Of a DNA stretch of 56,261 nucleotides, positions 13,182 through 21,513 are shown in pieces. The notes beneath the pieces were generated by a model that ran no database searches, was not told the DNA's origin, and saw only the letters and a program-made list of their open reading frames with translations. Position 1 is the stretch's first letter. Every line of letters begins with the position of its first letter. The position numbers and the translations under genes are program-made. Source of the stretch: Caldimonas caldifontis (GTDB lineage Bacteria > Pseudomonadota > Gammaproteobacteria > Burkholderiales > Burkholderiaceae_C); contig NZ_PSNX01000017.1 in the NCBI RefSeq assembly GCF_002930615.1, positions 1-56,261 of the forward strand, written 5' to 3'.

Positions 13182-13816
13182 CTCAAACCTCCAAAGCCGG
13201 AACTTGTGCCGGTGGTCTCGCCCCGTGTCTCGCGGTCGTGCAGGATCAACCACTGCGCCAGGGATTCGAGACTGTCGTGTACCTGCGTGCCCGGCACCTG
13301 CGCAGCCAGGGCGGCAAAGTCCTCATCGCTCATGCCTTCGCAGCGACCGGTTCGCAAAAGATGAGGTTGGCAGCCGGCCGCCTGGGCCGCCTGCAGGTCG
13401 CGCAGGGTATCGCCGGCGACCACCATTTCGGCCGGCGGCACATTGAAGCGCTCACTGATCTTGAGCAGCAGACCGGGTGCGGGCTTGCGGCAGTCGCAGG
13501 CATCCTCGGGCGTGTGGGGGCAGATGAACACCGCGTCCACCCGGCCCCCTTGCCGCGCCAGCAGTTCGTTCATGCGCAGGTGCACCGCATTCAGGCCGGA
13601 CATGTCCAGCAGCCCCGTGCCCAGTCCGGGTTGGTTGGTCGCCACCACCACATGCCAGCCAGCATGGTTGAGGCGAGCCACGGCGTCCAGCGCGCCGGGC
13701 AAGGGCTCCCATTCCTCGGGCTGGGCCACATGCTCGGTACGGTAGCGATTCAACACCCCATCGCGACCGAGCACCACGAGCTTGAGCTGTCGTTCCACGG
13801 GGCGCGGGTTGGGCAC
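13178..13816 (-). CDS. gmhB: D-glycero-beta-D-manno-heptose-1,7-bisphosphate 7-phosphatase-like HAD protein
   Basis: The 212-residue protein matches GmhB, which removes the 7-phosphate during ADP-heptose synthesis for lipopolysaccharide. It has ATNQPG (HAD motif II), the zinc-binding set CPHTPEDACDC, RKPAPG (motif III) and GDTLRDLQAA (motif IV). The first HAD motif, normally DRDG with the first Asp as nucleophile, reads GRDG here (VVLGRDGVLN near residues 14-23). The codon is GGT, one base from an Asp codon. The general acid Asp is present. Either activity is lost, chemistry differs, or another phosphatase does the job. It sits in the conserved glyS-gmhB-plsC run. Confidence 0.85.
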   Translation of the reverse strand: MPNPRPVERQLKLVVLGRDGVLNRYRTEHVAQPEEWEPLPGALDAVARLNHAGWHVVVATNQPGLGTGLLDMSGLNAVHLRMNELLARQGGRVDAVFICPHTPEDACDCRKPAPGLLLKISERFNVPPAEMVVAGDTLRDLQAAQAAGCQPHLLRTGRCEGMSDEDFAALAAQVPGTQVHDSLESLAQWLILHDRETRGETTGTSSGFGGLS

Positions 13817-13826
13817 GGCGGTCTCC

Positions 13827-15974
13827 TCAGGCGGCCAGGCGTGACAGGTCGGCCACGCGGTTCATCGCCGCATGCAGCGTGGCCAGCAGCCCGAGCCGGT
13901 TGGCACGCAGCGCAGCATCCTCGACATTGACCATCACCCCGTCGAAGAACGCATCGACCGGCGTCTTCAGGGCGGCCAGGGCTTGCAGTGAGGCTGTGTA
14001 GTCACCCTGCTCGAAGGCAGCATCGGCGGATGGCTGCACGCGCCGCAGCGCCTCGTAGAGTGCCGCCTCCGCCGGTTCTTTCAGCATGGGAGCCTCCACA
14101 TGCGCGGCCACCCCACCCTCCACCTTCTTCAGGATGTTGCTCACACGTTTGTTGGCCGCTGCCAGTGCCGGCGCCTCAGGGAGCCCGGCGAAGGTGCGCA
14201 CCGCCGCCAGGCGCCTCGGCACCTCGCCCAGACGCTCGGGGCGCAGCGCCAGCACGGCCTCCACTTCCTGGGCGCTGTAGCCCTGCTCACGCAAGGACAC
14301 GGCCAGTCGATCGAAGAAGAAATCGAGCAGCGCGGAACGCGGGTCGGCGATGCGTTCGCCAAAGACCGGCACGGCGGCCGAGATCAGCTCGGGCAGGTCC
14401 AGCGGAAGGTTCTTTTCCACCAGCAGGCGGATCACCCCGAGCGCGTGCCGGCGCAGCGCGAACGGATCCTTGTCGCCCGTGGGCAACTGGCCGATGCCGA
14501 ACAGGCCCACCAGCGTCTCCAGCTTGTCGGCCAGGGCCAGCACGGTGCCGGTGTGGTTGCGCGGCAGGGCGTCGCCGGCAAAGCGGGGCTTGTAGTGGTC
14601 TTCGATGGCAATGGCCACGCCATCGCGCAAGCCTTCGTGGCGGGCGTAATAGCCGCCCATGATGCCTTGCAGCTCGGGGAACTCGCCCACCATGTCGGTG
14701 AGCAGGTCCGTCTTGGCCAGGCGCGCGGCCTGGTCGACCTTGTGGGCCAGCATCTGCAGTTCGTCATGCGACTGCACCGAGGCGGGCTGGTGCTCGCCCA
14801 GCTGATGCACGATGGCCCGCGCGATCGCCTGCACCCGCTGGGTGCGCTCGCCCTGGCTGCCCAGCTTGCCGTGGTAGACGACCTTGTCCAGGCCGGGCAC
14901 GCGCGATTCCAGCGTCTTCTTGCGGTCCTGGTCGAAGAAGAACTTGGCATCGGCCAGGCGGGGGCGCACCACGCGCTCGTTGCCACCGATCACGGCGCTC
15001 GGGTCCTCGGGGCTGATGTTGCTCACCACCAGGAAGCGGTTGGTCAGCTTGCCGTGGGCGTCCAGCAGCGGGAAGTACTTCTGGTTGGCCTTCATCGTGA
15101 GGATGAGGCATTCCTGCGGCACCTCGAGGAACTCGGTCTCGAACTGGCCCACCAGCACGTTGGGGCGCTCGACCAGCGCCGTCACCTCGTCGAGCAGGGC
15201 CTCATCGTCCACCGGCTTCACGCCCCCGCCGACCTTCGCGGCGGCCTCGCCCAGCTGGCGCACGATCTCGGCGCGGCGAGCCTCGAAGCTGGCGATCACG
15301 GCGCCGTCATGACGCAGCTGCTCGGGGTAGCTGTCGGCCTCGTGAACCTCGATCGGGTCGCGCGTGGCCTCGAAGCGGTGGCCGCGCGTCTGACGGCCCG
15401 CGATGAGGCCCAGGGCCCGCACCGGCACCACGTCGCTGCCCCACAGGGCCACGAGGCTGTGGGCGGGGCGCACGAAGTGCACGCTGCTCCAGCCGTCGGC
15501 CAGCTGGTAGGTCATCACCTTGGGGATGGGCAGTTTGGTGATCGCATCGTCCAGGGCCTTCTGCAGGCCTTCGGCCAGCGTTGCGCCCGGCGCCAGGCTG
15601 TCATGGAAGAGCACCTCGGCCTTCCCGTCGTTCACCCGCTTGAGCTGGCCCACCACGCTGGCGTCCAGGCCCAGCGCGCCCAGCTTCTTCAGCAGGGCGG
15701 GCGTGGGTTGGCCGTCCGGCGTGAGACCCACGGCCACGGGCATCAGTTTCTGTTGCACCGCGCGATCAGCCGCGCGCTCGGCCACCGCCTCCACCCGCAC
15801 CGCCAGCCGGCGCGGCGAGGCGAAGGGCGTGGGCACCACGGCCGCATCCACCAGGCCCTGGGCCTTCAGGCTGTCCGTCAGTGCGGTGGCGAAGGCCTCG
15901 CCCAGTTTCTTCAGCGCCTTCGGGGGCAGCTCTTCCACGAAGAGCTCGACCAGCAGGTTCTTCTTCATCGTCAT
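13827..15974 (-). CDS. glyS: Glycine--tRNA ligase beta subunit
   Basis: The 715-residue protein begins MTMKKNLLVELFVEELPPKAL, the standard GlyS N-terminus, and contains the expected conserved blocks (VELFVEELP, LIAGRQTRGHRF, MGGYYARHEG). With GlyQ it forms the alpha2-beta2 enzyme that charges tRNA-Gly; the beta subunit provides tRNA recognition and an HD-like and anticodon-binding region. The ATG at 15974 starts two bases after the glyQ stop, so the subunits are translated in tandem. Length matches the family (about 690-720). Confidence 0.96.
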   Translation of the reverse strand: MTMKKNLLVELFVEELPPKALKKLGEAFATALTDSLKAQGLVDAAVVPTPFASPRRLAVRVEAVAERAADRAVQQKLMPVAVGLTPDGQPTPALLKKLGALGLDASVVGQLKRVNDGKAEVLFHDSLAPGATLAEGLQKALDDAITKLPIPKVMTYQLADGWSSVHFVRPAHSLVALWGSDVVPVRALGLIAGRQTRGHRFEATRDPIEVHEADSYPEQLRHDGAVIASFEARRAEIVRQLGEAAAKVGGGVKPVDDEALLDEVTALVERPNVLVGQFETEFLEVPQECLILTMKANQKYFPLLDAHGKLTNRFLVVSNISPEDPSAVIGGNERVVRPRLADAKFFFDQDRKKTLESRVPGLDKVVYHGKLGSQGERTQRVQAIARAIVHQLGEHQPASVQSHDELQMLAHKVDQAARLAKTDLLTDMVGEFPELQGIMGGYYARHEGLRDGVAIAIEDHYKPRFAGDALPRNHTGTVLALADKLETLVGLFGIGQLPTGDKDPFALRRHALGVIRLLVEKNLPLDLPELISAAVPVFGERIADPRSALLDFFFDRLAVSLREQGYSAQEVEAVLALRPERLGEVPRRLAAVRTFAGLPEAPALAAANKRVSNILKKVEGGVAAHVEAPMLKEPAEAALYEALRRVQPSADAAFEQGDYTASLQALAALKTPVDAFFDGVMVNVEDAALRANRLGLLATLHAAMNRVADLSRLAA

Positions 15975-15976
15975 GA

Positions 15977-16894
15977 TCAGGCGGCCTTCTTTTCGAGCTG
16001 GGCCAGCACGTCGTTCGCCCATTCACGCGGAGCCATCGGGAAGCCCAGGCGGGCGCGGCTGTCGAGGTAGCTCTGCGCCACCGCACGCGCCAGGTTGCGG
16101 ATGCGGCCGATATAGGCGGCGCGTTCGGTCACGCTGATCGCCCCACGCGCATCCAGCAGGTTGAAGGTATGGGCGGCCTTGAGCACCTGCTCGTAGGCCG
16201 GCAGCGCCAGCTGCTGGGCCATCAGGTGCTGGGCCTGCTTCTCATGTGCACCAAAGGCCGTGAGCAGGAAGTCCACATCGCTGTGCTCGAAGTTGTAGGC
16301 CGACTGCTCCTGCTCGTTCTGCAGGTACACGTCGCCATAGCTCAGGCCGTCGGTCCAGGTCAGGTTGTAGACGTTGTCCACGCCTTGCAGGTACATGGCC
16401 AGGCGCTCCAGGCCGTAGGTGATCTCGCCGGTCAGGGGCTTGCAGTCGATGCCGCCCACCTGCTGGAAGTAGGTGAACTGCGTCACCTCCATGCCGTTGA
16501 GCCAGACCTCCCAGCCCAGGCCCCAGGCGCCCAGCGTGGGGTTCTCCCAATCGTCCTCGACGAAGCGGATGTCGTTCTTCTTGAGGTCGAAGCCCAGGGC
16601 TTCGAGCGAGCCCAGGTAGAGCTCGAGGATGTTCTCGGGTGCCGGCTTCAGCACCACCTGGTATTGGTAGTAGTGCTGCAGGCGGTTGGGGTTTTCGCCG
16701 TAGCGGCCGTCCTTGGGGCGGCGGCTGGGCTGCACATAGGCGGCTTTCCAGGGCTCCGGGCCGATGGCGCGCAGGAAGGTGGCGGTGTGGCTGGTGCCGG
16801 CACCCACTTCCATGTCGTAGGGCTGCAGCAGCGCGCAACCCTGGCGGGCCCAGTAGTCCTGCAGGCGCAGGATGATTTGCTGGAAGGTCAGCAT
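15977..16894 (-). CDS. glyQ: Glycine--tRNA ligase alpha subunit
   Basis: The 305-residue catalytic subunit of heterotetrameric glycyl-tRNA synthetase. The start [15 protein letters not shown] and blocks [19 protein letters not shown] (residues about 24-42), [17 protein letters not shown] and [10 protein letters not shown] are hallmark GlyQ sequence, containing the class II active-site residues for glycine and ATP. It is followed directly by glyS and preceded 71 bases upstream by lnt, the normal Burkholderiales order. Confidence 0.96.
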   Translation of the reverse strand: MLTFQQIILRLQDYWARQGCALLQPYDMEVGAGTSHTATFLRAIGPEPWKAAYVQPSRRPKDGRYGENPNRLQHYYQYQVVLKPAPENILELYLGSLEALGFDLKKNDIRFVEDDWENPTLGAWGLGWEVWLNGMEVTQFTYFQQVGGIDCKPLTGEITYGLERLAMYLQGVDNVYNLTWTDGLSYGDVYLQNEQEQSAYNFEHSDVDFLLTAFGAHEKQAQHLMAQQLALPAYEQVLKAAHTFNLLDARGAISVTERAAYIGRIRNLARAVAQSYLDSRARLGFPMAPREWANDVLAQLEKKAA

Positions 16895-16965
16895 GGTGTG
16901 TATCGTGAAGAAGCAGTCGGGAAGCGGCGCCCATCAGGGCACTGCCCGCGGCGAAACTCTGGATT

Positions 16966-18471
16966 CTAGGCGCCCGCCCCGCGGCTGCGGCGCCACGCCG
17001 CGGCACCCATGATGCCCAGGGCCAGTGCCAGCAAAGGCCACAGGGCCAGGGCCGCCACCCAGCGGGCATAGGGGGTGCTCCCCTCGCGCCCCTCCACCTC
17101 GCCCACCAGCACGCCCTGGGTGTGCGGCGCCAGCGCCGCGGTGATCTGGCCGCGGTGATCGATCACTGCCGTCGCCCCGGTGTTGGTGGCGCGCACCAGC
17201 GGTCGCTGGAATTCCAGCGACCGCAGCCGCGAGATCTGGAGATGCTGGTCCACCGCCTCGGTCTGGCCGAACCAGCCGATGTTGCTGACGTTGGCGATCA
17301 CCGTGGCCTGGCGCTCGCCCACGAAGTTGGCCGCCAGTTCCTCGCCAAACAGGTCTTCGTAGCAGATGGTGGGTCGGATGCGCTGCCCGTCGAACTCGAA
17401 AGGTCGGGTCTCGCGACCGCGGGTGAAGTCGCCCAGCGGCATGTTCATCAGGTCCACGAACCAGCGGAAGCCGAAGGGAATGAACTCACCGAAGGGCACC
17501 AGGTGGATCTTGTCGTAGCGATACATCGGCTGCCCGGGCGCCAGGCCGGCCACCGAGTTGGTGTAGCCCTCGGTGAAGTCGCCCAGGGGCACGCCGATCA
17601 GGGCGGCTGTCGACCCTTGCGAAAAATGTGACGACAGCGCCTCCCAGTAGCCCTCGGGCTGCTGGGCGGGCAGCAGGGGGATGGCGGTCTCGGGCGCGAT
17701 CACGAGGTCGGTGCGGGCCGAGACCAGCTCGCGCTCCAACCACTCCAGCGTGGCCGGCAGATGCTCGGCCGAGAATTTCTCGTCCTGGGCGACATTGGGC
17801 TGCAGCAAGGTGACGTTGAAGCGGCCCGTGGCCCGCGTGAAGTCCGACGGCACGGCCGCGGCGGCCAGCACCAGCGCCAGGGGGGGCGCCCAGGCAGCCA
17901 CCAGCATGCGAGGCGAAGACCGCCCCCACAGGCCCCCCGCCACCACCGCGGCGGCCAGCCAGGCGGCCACGAAGCCCATGCCATAGACGCCCACCCACGG
18001 CGCCAGCGTTGCCAGCGGCCCATCACTGTGGGCGTAGCCCGCCGCCACCCAGGGAAAGCCGGTGAGCAGCAGCCCACGGGCCAGCTCGGCGAGCAGCCAG
18101 CAGGCCGCCCAGAGCATCGCATCCAGCACCGGCTGGCCGCTGCGCAGGCGCACGAAGGCCGCCATGGCCAGGGCGAGGTAGAGCGCCAGCGCCGCCGACA
18201 GTGCCGCAACAGCCAGCGCCGAGAGCCAGGCCGGCATGCCGCCATAGCGGTGCATGCTGATGAAGAGCCACCACACCGAACCCGCCAGCCAGGCAAAGCC
18301 GAAGAGCCAGCCCAGTCCCGCCGCCCGCCACGCCGTGGGGGCACGCATCACCCGCCAGGCGAGCACGGCCGTGGCCATCAGCTGGAGCGCCCAGCCTTCA
18401 CGCGGCGCAAAGGCCTGGGCATGCGCCCAGCCCGCCAACAGCGCCATGAGCGCGTCCAGCGCAGCCGGCAT
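16966..18471 (-). CDS. lnt: Apolipoprotein N-acyltransferase
   Basis: The 501-residue inner-membrane enzyme adds the third acyl chain to lipoproteins. The first ~200 residues hold about six hydrophobic helices; the periplasmic nitrilase-like domain follows, with the catalytic triad visible as Glu in IAPETAIPLLP, Lys in YDKIHLVPFGEFIPF and Cys in TICYEDLFGEELA. A C-terminal helix (residues about 470-490) completes the fold. Its ATG overlaps the corC stop by one base (TGATG), so the two are translationally coupled, as in many Proteobacteria. Confidence 0.95.
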   Translation of the reverse strand: MPAALDALMALLAGWAHAQAFAPREGWALQLMATAVLAWRVMRAPTAWRAAGLGWLFGFAWLAGSVWWLFISMHRYGGMPAWLSALAVAALSAALALYLALAMAAFVRLRSGQPVLDAMLWAACWLLAELARGLLLTGFPWVAAGYAHSDGPLATLAPWVGVYGMGFVAAWLAAAVVAGGLWGRSSPRMLVAAWAPPLALVLAAAAVPSDFTRATGRFNVTLLQPNVAQDEKFSAEHLPATLEWLERELVSARTDLVIAPETAIPLLPAQQPEGYWEALSSHFSQGSTAALIGVPLGDFTEGYTNSVAGLAPGQPMYRYDKIHLVPFGEFIPFGFRWFVDLMNMPLGDFTRGRETRPFEFDGQRIRPTICYEDLFGEELAANFVGERQATVIANVSNIGWFGQTEAVDQHLQISRLRSLEFQRPLVRATNTGATAVIDHRGQITAALAPHTQGVLVGEVEGREGSTPYARWVAALALWPLLALALGIMGAAAWRRSRGAGA

Positions 18472-19346
18472 CAGGCCTCGGACACGGCCGCGGGCGGCTC
18501 GGGGCTGCGCGTCACCTTGAACCAGCGTACCGCACCGGAGCGCGTGAGCATCACCGAAAAGCGCAGGCCGCCAATATCCACCACTTCGCCACGCCGGGGC
18601 ACATGGCCGAGTTCGTGGGCCACCAGGCCGCCGATGGTGTCGAACTCATCCTCAGGCAGCAGGGTGCCAAAGGCCTCGTTGACGGTATCGATGTCGGCAT
18701 CGCCCGCGACGCGCTGACTGCCGTCGGCCAGGGTGTAGATGCCGTTGTGGGCATCCTCTTCGTCGAACTCGTCCTCGATCTCGCCGACGATTTCCTCCAG
18801 CACGTCCTCGATGGTGATGAGGCCGGCGGTCTTGCCGAACTCATCGACCACCAGGGCGAGATGGTTTCGATTGGACCGGAAGTCGCGCAGCAGTTCATTG
18901 AGCCGCTTGGACTCGGGCACGAAGACCGCCGGGCGCAGCAGGGTGCGCAGCTTGAGCCCGGGGGCGCGCTGCAGCTTGAGCAGGTCCTTGGCGAGCAGGA
19001 TGCCGATGATGTTCTCGCGCTCGCCCTCAAACACCGGGAAGCGCGAGTGCGCCGTGTCGATCACGATGCGCAGCAGGTCTTCGTAGGCGGCATTGATGTC
19101 CAGCAGGTCCATGCGCGGGGCCGCCACCATCACGTCGCCGGCCGTCATGTCGGCCATGCGCAGCACGCCTTCGAGCATGAGCCGAGATTCCGGCTCGATC
19201 AGTTCCCGGTCTTCGGCATCCGCCAGGGTTTCGAACAGCTCGTCCTTGGAATCGGGCCCTGGGGAGAGGAACTCCACCAGACGTTCGAAGAAATTGCGCT
19301 TGTCGCCCAAAGGGCGGGCCGGGCGTCGAGGGTGAGGGTCGGACAT
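18471..19346 (-). CDS. corC: CorC/HlyC-family CBS-domain protein (magnesium/cobalt efflux associated)
   Basis: The 291-residue cytoplasmic protein has two CBS domains (about residues 70-200, with MVAAPRMDLLDI and LLRDFRSNRNHLALVVDEFG) and a C-terminal CorC_HlyC transporter-associated domain (GGLVAHELGHVPRRGEVV). It lacks the membrane domain of larger relatives, like E. coli CorC/YbeX, which is linked to Mg/Co efflux and ribosome maturation. The ATG at 19346 gives MSDPHPRRPARP. A longer frame in register extends further upstream but is antisense to the cobW-like gene and is not real. It leads the corC-lnt unit. Confidence 0.92.
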   Translation of the reverse strand: MSDPHPRRPARPLGDKRNFFERLVEFLSPGPDSKDELFETLADAEDRELIEPESRLMLEGVLRMADMTAGDVMVAAPRMDLLDINAAYEDLLRIVIDTAHSRFPVFEGERENIIGILLAKDLLKLQRAPGLKLRTLLRPAVFVPESKRLNELLRDFRSNRNHLALVVDEFGKTAGLITIEDVLEEIVGEIEDEFDEEDAHNGIYTLADGSQRVAGDADIDTVNEAFGTLLPEDEFDTIGGLVAHELGHVPRRGEVVDIGGLRFSVMLTRSGAVRWFKVTRSPEPPAAVSEA

Positions 19347-19487
19347 CGCTTGCGCGAGGAGTTCAGATCGCTCAAGGATACCCCAGGCCCAAACCTGCTT
19401 GACAAGATCGATACACTCGGCCCAAGCCTTGAAATACCGGCAGGCCACCCCATTTCCCGGCACGCCCCCTTTGCGACGGATTCCATC

Positions 19488-20525
19488 ATGAGCCTCATCC
19501 CCGCCACCATCCTCACCGGCTTCCTGGGCAGCGGTAAGACCACGCTGCTCAAGCGCGTGCTCAGCGAGGCCCACGGCCAGAAGATCGCCGTCATCGAGAA
19601 CGAGTTCGGCGAGGAGAACATCGACAACGACATCCTGGTGGCCGATACGAAGGAGCAGATCATCCAGATGAGCAACGGCTGCATCTGCTGCACCATCCGC
19701 GAGGATCTGCGCTCTACCCTCACGGACCTGGCCGCGAAGCGCCGCAAGGGGGAGCTGCAGTTCGACCGCGTCGTGATCGAGACCACTGGCCTGGCCGACC
19801 CGGGCCCCGTGGCCCAGACCTTCTTCATGGACGACGAGATCGCCGAGAGCTTCCTGCTCGACTCCATCCTGACGCTGGTGGACGCCAAGCATGCCGACCA
19901 GCAGCTCGACACCCGCCAGGAGGCGCGTCGTCAGGTGGGCTTTGCCGACCAGATCTTCATCAGCAAGACCGATCTGGTCGAGCCCGCCGCGGTGGATGCA
20001 TTGGCCCATCGCATCAAGCACATGAACCCGCGTGCCCCGCAGCGCCGGGTGCACTTCGGCGAGGTGCCCATCGCCGAGGTCTTCGACCTGCGCGGCTTCA
20101 ACCTGAATGCCAAGCTCGAGATCGACCCCGACTTCCTGAAGGAGGACGATCACGACCACCATCATCACCACGACCATGATCATGAACATGGTGAGCACTG
20201 CAACCACCCGCATCACCACCATCATGACGACGACGTGAAGTCCTTCGTCTTCCGTTCGGACCGCCCCTTCCACCCGGCCAAGCTGGAAGACTTCCTGGGC
20301 GCGATCGTGCAGATCTACGGCCCGCGCATGCTGCGCTACAAGGGCGTGCTGAACATGCAGGGCACCGACCGCAAGGTGATCTTCCAGGGCGTGCACCAGC
20401 TCATGGGCAGCGACCTGGGCCCCAAATGGGCTGAGGGCGAAGATCGCACAAGCAAGATGGTCTTCATCGGCCTGGACCTGCCCCAGGACATCTTCCGCCA
20501 GGGCCTGGAACAGTGTCTGGCCTGA
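19488..20525 (+). CDS. CobW/ZNG1-family GTPase, putative zinc metallochaperone
   Basis: The 345-residue GTPase has the P-loop GFLGSGKTTL (about residues 11-20), the metal-binding CxCC motif in NGCICC (near 65), the G3-like ETTGLADPGP, the G4-like SKTDLV and a C-terminal CobW_C domain (about 250-345). Between the domains (20145-20235) lies a His/Asp-rich linker with about 20 histidines, typical of members that deliver or store zinc. Members insert metal into client proteins using GTP. The adjoining gene encodes a DksA without a zinc finger; cobW-type and zinc-independent dksA genes are often linked through zinc supply, but no clear Zur site is visible here. Confidence 0.88.
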   Translation: MSLIPATILTGFLGSGKTTLLKRVLSEAHGQKIAVIENEFGEENIDNDILVADTKEQIIQMSNGCICCTIREDLRSTLTDLAAKRRKGELQFDRVVIETTGLADPGPVAQTFFMDDEIAESFLLDSILTLVDAKHADQQLDTRQEARRQVGFADQIFISKTDLVEPAAVDALAHRIKHMNPRAPQRRVHFGEVPIAEVFDLRGFNLNAKLEIDPDFLKEDDHDHHHHHDHDHEHGEHCNHPHHHHHDDDVKSFVFRSDRPFHPAKLEDFLGAIVQIYGPRMLRYKGVLNMQGTDRKVIFQGVHQLMGSDLGPKWAEGEDRTSKMVFIGLDLPQDIFRQGLEQCLA

Positions 20526-20574
20526 AGCCAGCCCTGGGGCGGGAAAACTCCCACGCACGATGACGCGAGATCGC

Positions 20575-20654
20575 TACAATCCGCGGCGCCCTTGGGGGTG
20601 GACGGCCCATCTGGCCCGGTCCCAAGGCTCTTCTTCCCCGAATTCGAGAAGAGC
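20575..20654 (+). promoter_or_regulatory. Probable dksA promoter -10 and structured 5' leader
   Basis: TACAAT at 20575-20580 resembles a -10 box of Burkholderiales promoters; no good -35 is seen. Just downstream are two consecutive hairpins. The first pairs CCTTGGG (20590-20596) with CCCAAGG (20621-20627), with an inner GGCC/GGCC helix. The second pairs GCTCTTCT (20627-20634) with AGAAGAGC (20647-20654) exactly. The ribosome binding site GAGGAG follows at 20675. The leader would be about 100 bases long. Confidence 0.4.
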
Positions 20655-20687
20655 AGGTATATAACTGCCACTGCGAGGAGACGGAAC

Positions 20688-21491
20688 GTGAGCAAGACTT
20701 CGGCACAGCGAGCCACCCCAGCCAAGACGGCGGCGAAGAAGACCGCCGCCCCGGCTCGCGCCAAGGCGGCCCCGGCCCCCAAGCCCGCAGCCAAGAAAGC
20801 CCCGGCCACCAAGACACCCGCCCGCACCGTAGCCCCCCCTGCTGCCCCTGCGAAAACCAGCTCCAAGGCCCGCCCTGCGGTGCCAGCGCCCGCCCCGGCG
20901 CCGACACCAGCCGCGGCGGCCCCCCGACCCAGCCCTGCCAAGGCCTCGTTCGCCGACGCCCTGGCGGCGCGCACGTCTCCTCCAGCGACCATGAACAAGT
21001 CCCCTGCCGTTCTCGACCAACCTCGCAGCGCTCCTGCGGCCGATCCCAAGCTTGCCAACGCCTGGAAGTCCAAGGCTGGTAAGGATCTCACCGATGCCGA
21101 GGTGCTGGCCATGCCCGAGTCGGAGTACATGAGCGACAAGCAGCTCGAGTTCTTCCGCCACAAACTCCTCGCGCTCAAGGAAGATCTGCTGAGCAATGCC
21201 GGCGAGACCACCGAGCACCTGCGCGAAGACACCTCCATCGTGCCCGATCCGGCCGACCGCGCCACCATCGAGGAAGAGCATGCCCTGGAGCTGCGCACCC
21301 GCGACCGCGAACGCAAGCTGCTGAAGAAGATCGCCCAGGCCCTCGCCCGCATCGACGCCGGCGATTACGGTTTCTGTGACGAAACCGGCGAACCCATCGG
21401 CCTGGGGCGCCTGATCGCCCGCCCGACCGCTACACTGTCTCTGGAAGCTCAGCAACGGCGCGAGCTGAAGCAGAAGATGTTCGGAGACTGA
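20688..21491 (+). CDS. dksA: DksA/TraR-family RNA polymerase-binding regulator with long basic N-terminal tail
   Basis: The 267-residue protein ends in a standard DksA body of about 150 residues: MSDKQLEFFRHKLLALK, the coiled-coil tip DPADRA (the DxxDxA motif that enters the polymerase secondary channel) and RERKLLKKIAQAL. It works with ppGpp to adjust rRNA and amino-acid promoters. In the zinc-finger region only one of four cysteines remains (YGFCDETGEPIGLGR..ATLSLEA), so it should not need zinc. The first ~110 residues are Ala/Lys/Pro-rich with PAAKK-like repeats resembling histone H1 tails. GTG at 20688 is chosen because GAGGAG sits seven bases upstream; an ATG at 20991 lacks one. Confidence 0.88.
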   Translation: MSKTSAQRATPAKTAAKKTAAPARAKAAPAPKPAAKKAPATKTPARTVAPPAAPAKTSSKARPAVPAPAPAPTPAAAAPRPSPAKASFADALAARTSPPATMNKSPAVLDQPRSAPAADPKLANAWKSKAGKDLTDAEVLAMPESEYMSDKQLEFFRHKLLALKEDLLSNAGETTEHLREDTSIVPDPADRATIEEEHALELRTRDRERKLLKKIAQALARIDAGDYGFCDETGEPIGLGRLIARPTATLSLEAQQRRELKQKMFGD

Positions 21492-21513
21492 ACAGCTCAG
21501 TCTCCTTCAGGTC

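Noticed and set aside
16963-16968. TAGAAT -10-like box for glyQ on the minus strand
   Set aside because: It coincides with the lnt stop codon and has no -35 partner; glyQ may be read from the upstream operon.
19399-19405. TTGACA upstream of the CobW-type gene as a -35 box
   Set aside because: The hexamer is perfect but no -10-like sequence lies 16-18 bases downstream.
20145-20235. CAC/CAT-rich tract as a simple DNA repeat
   Set aside because: It encodes the histidine-rich linker of the GTPase in frame and the codons vary, so it is coding sequence and not a repeat element.
19347-20558. In-frame upstream extension of corC giving a 695-residue protein
   Set aside because: The added part is antisense to the well-supported CobW-type gene and has no CBS or membrane domain; the CorC family start is at 19346.
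20653-20668. GCAG-N8-CTGC with TATATAAC as a Zur or second promoter site
   Set aside because: Arms are only four bases and no matching -35 or full Zur palindrome is present.
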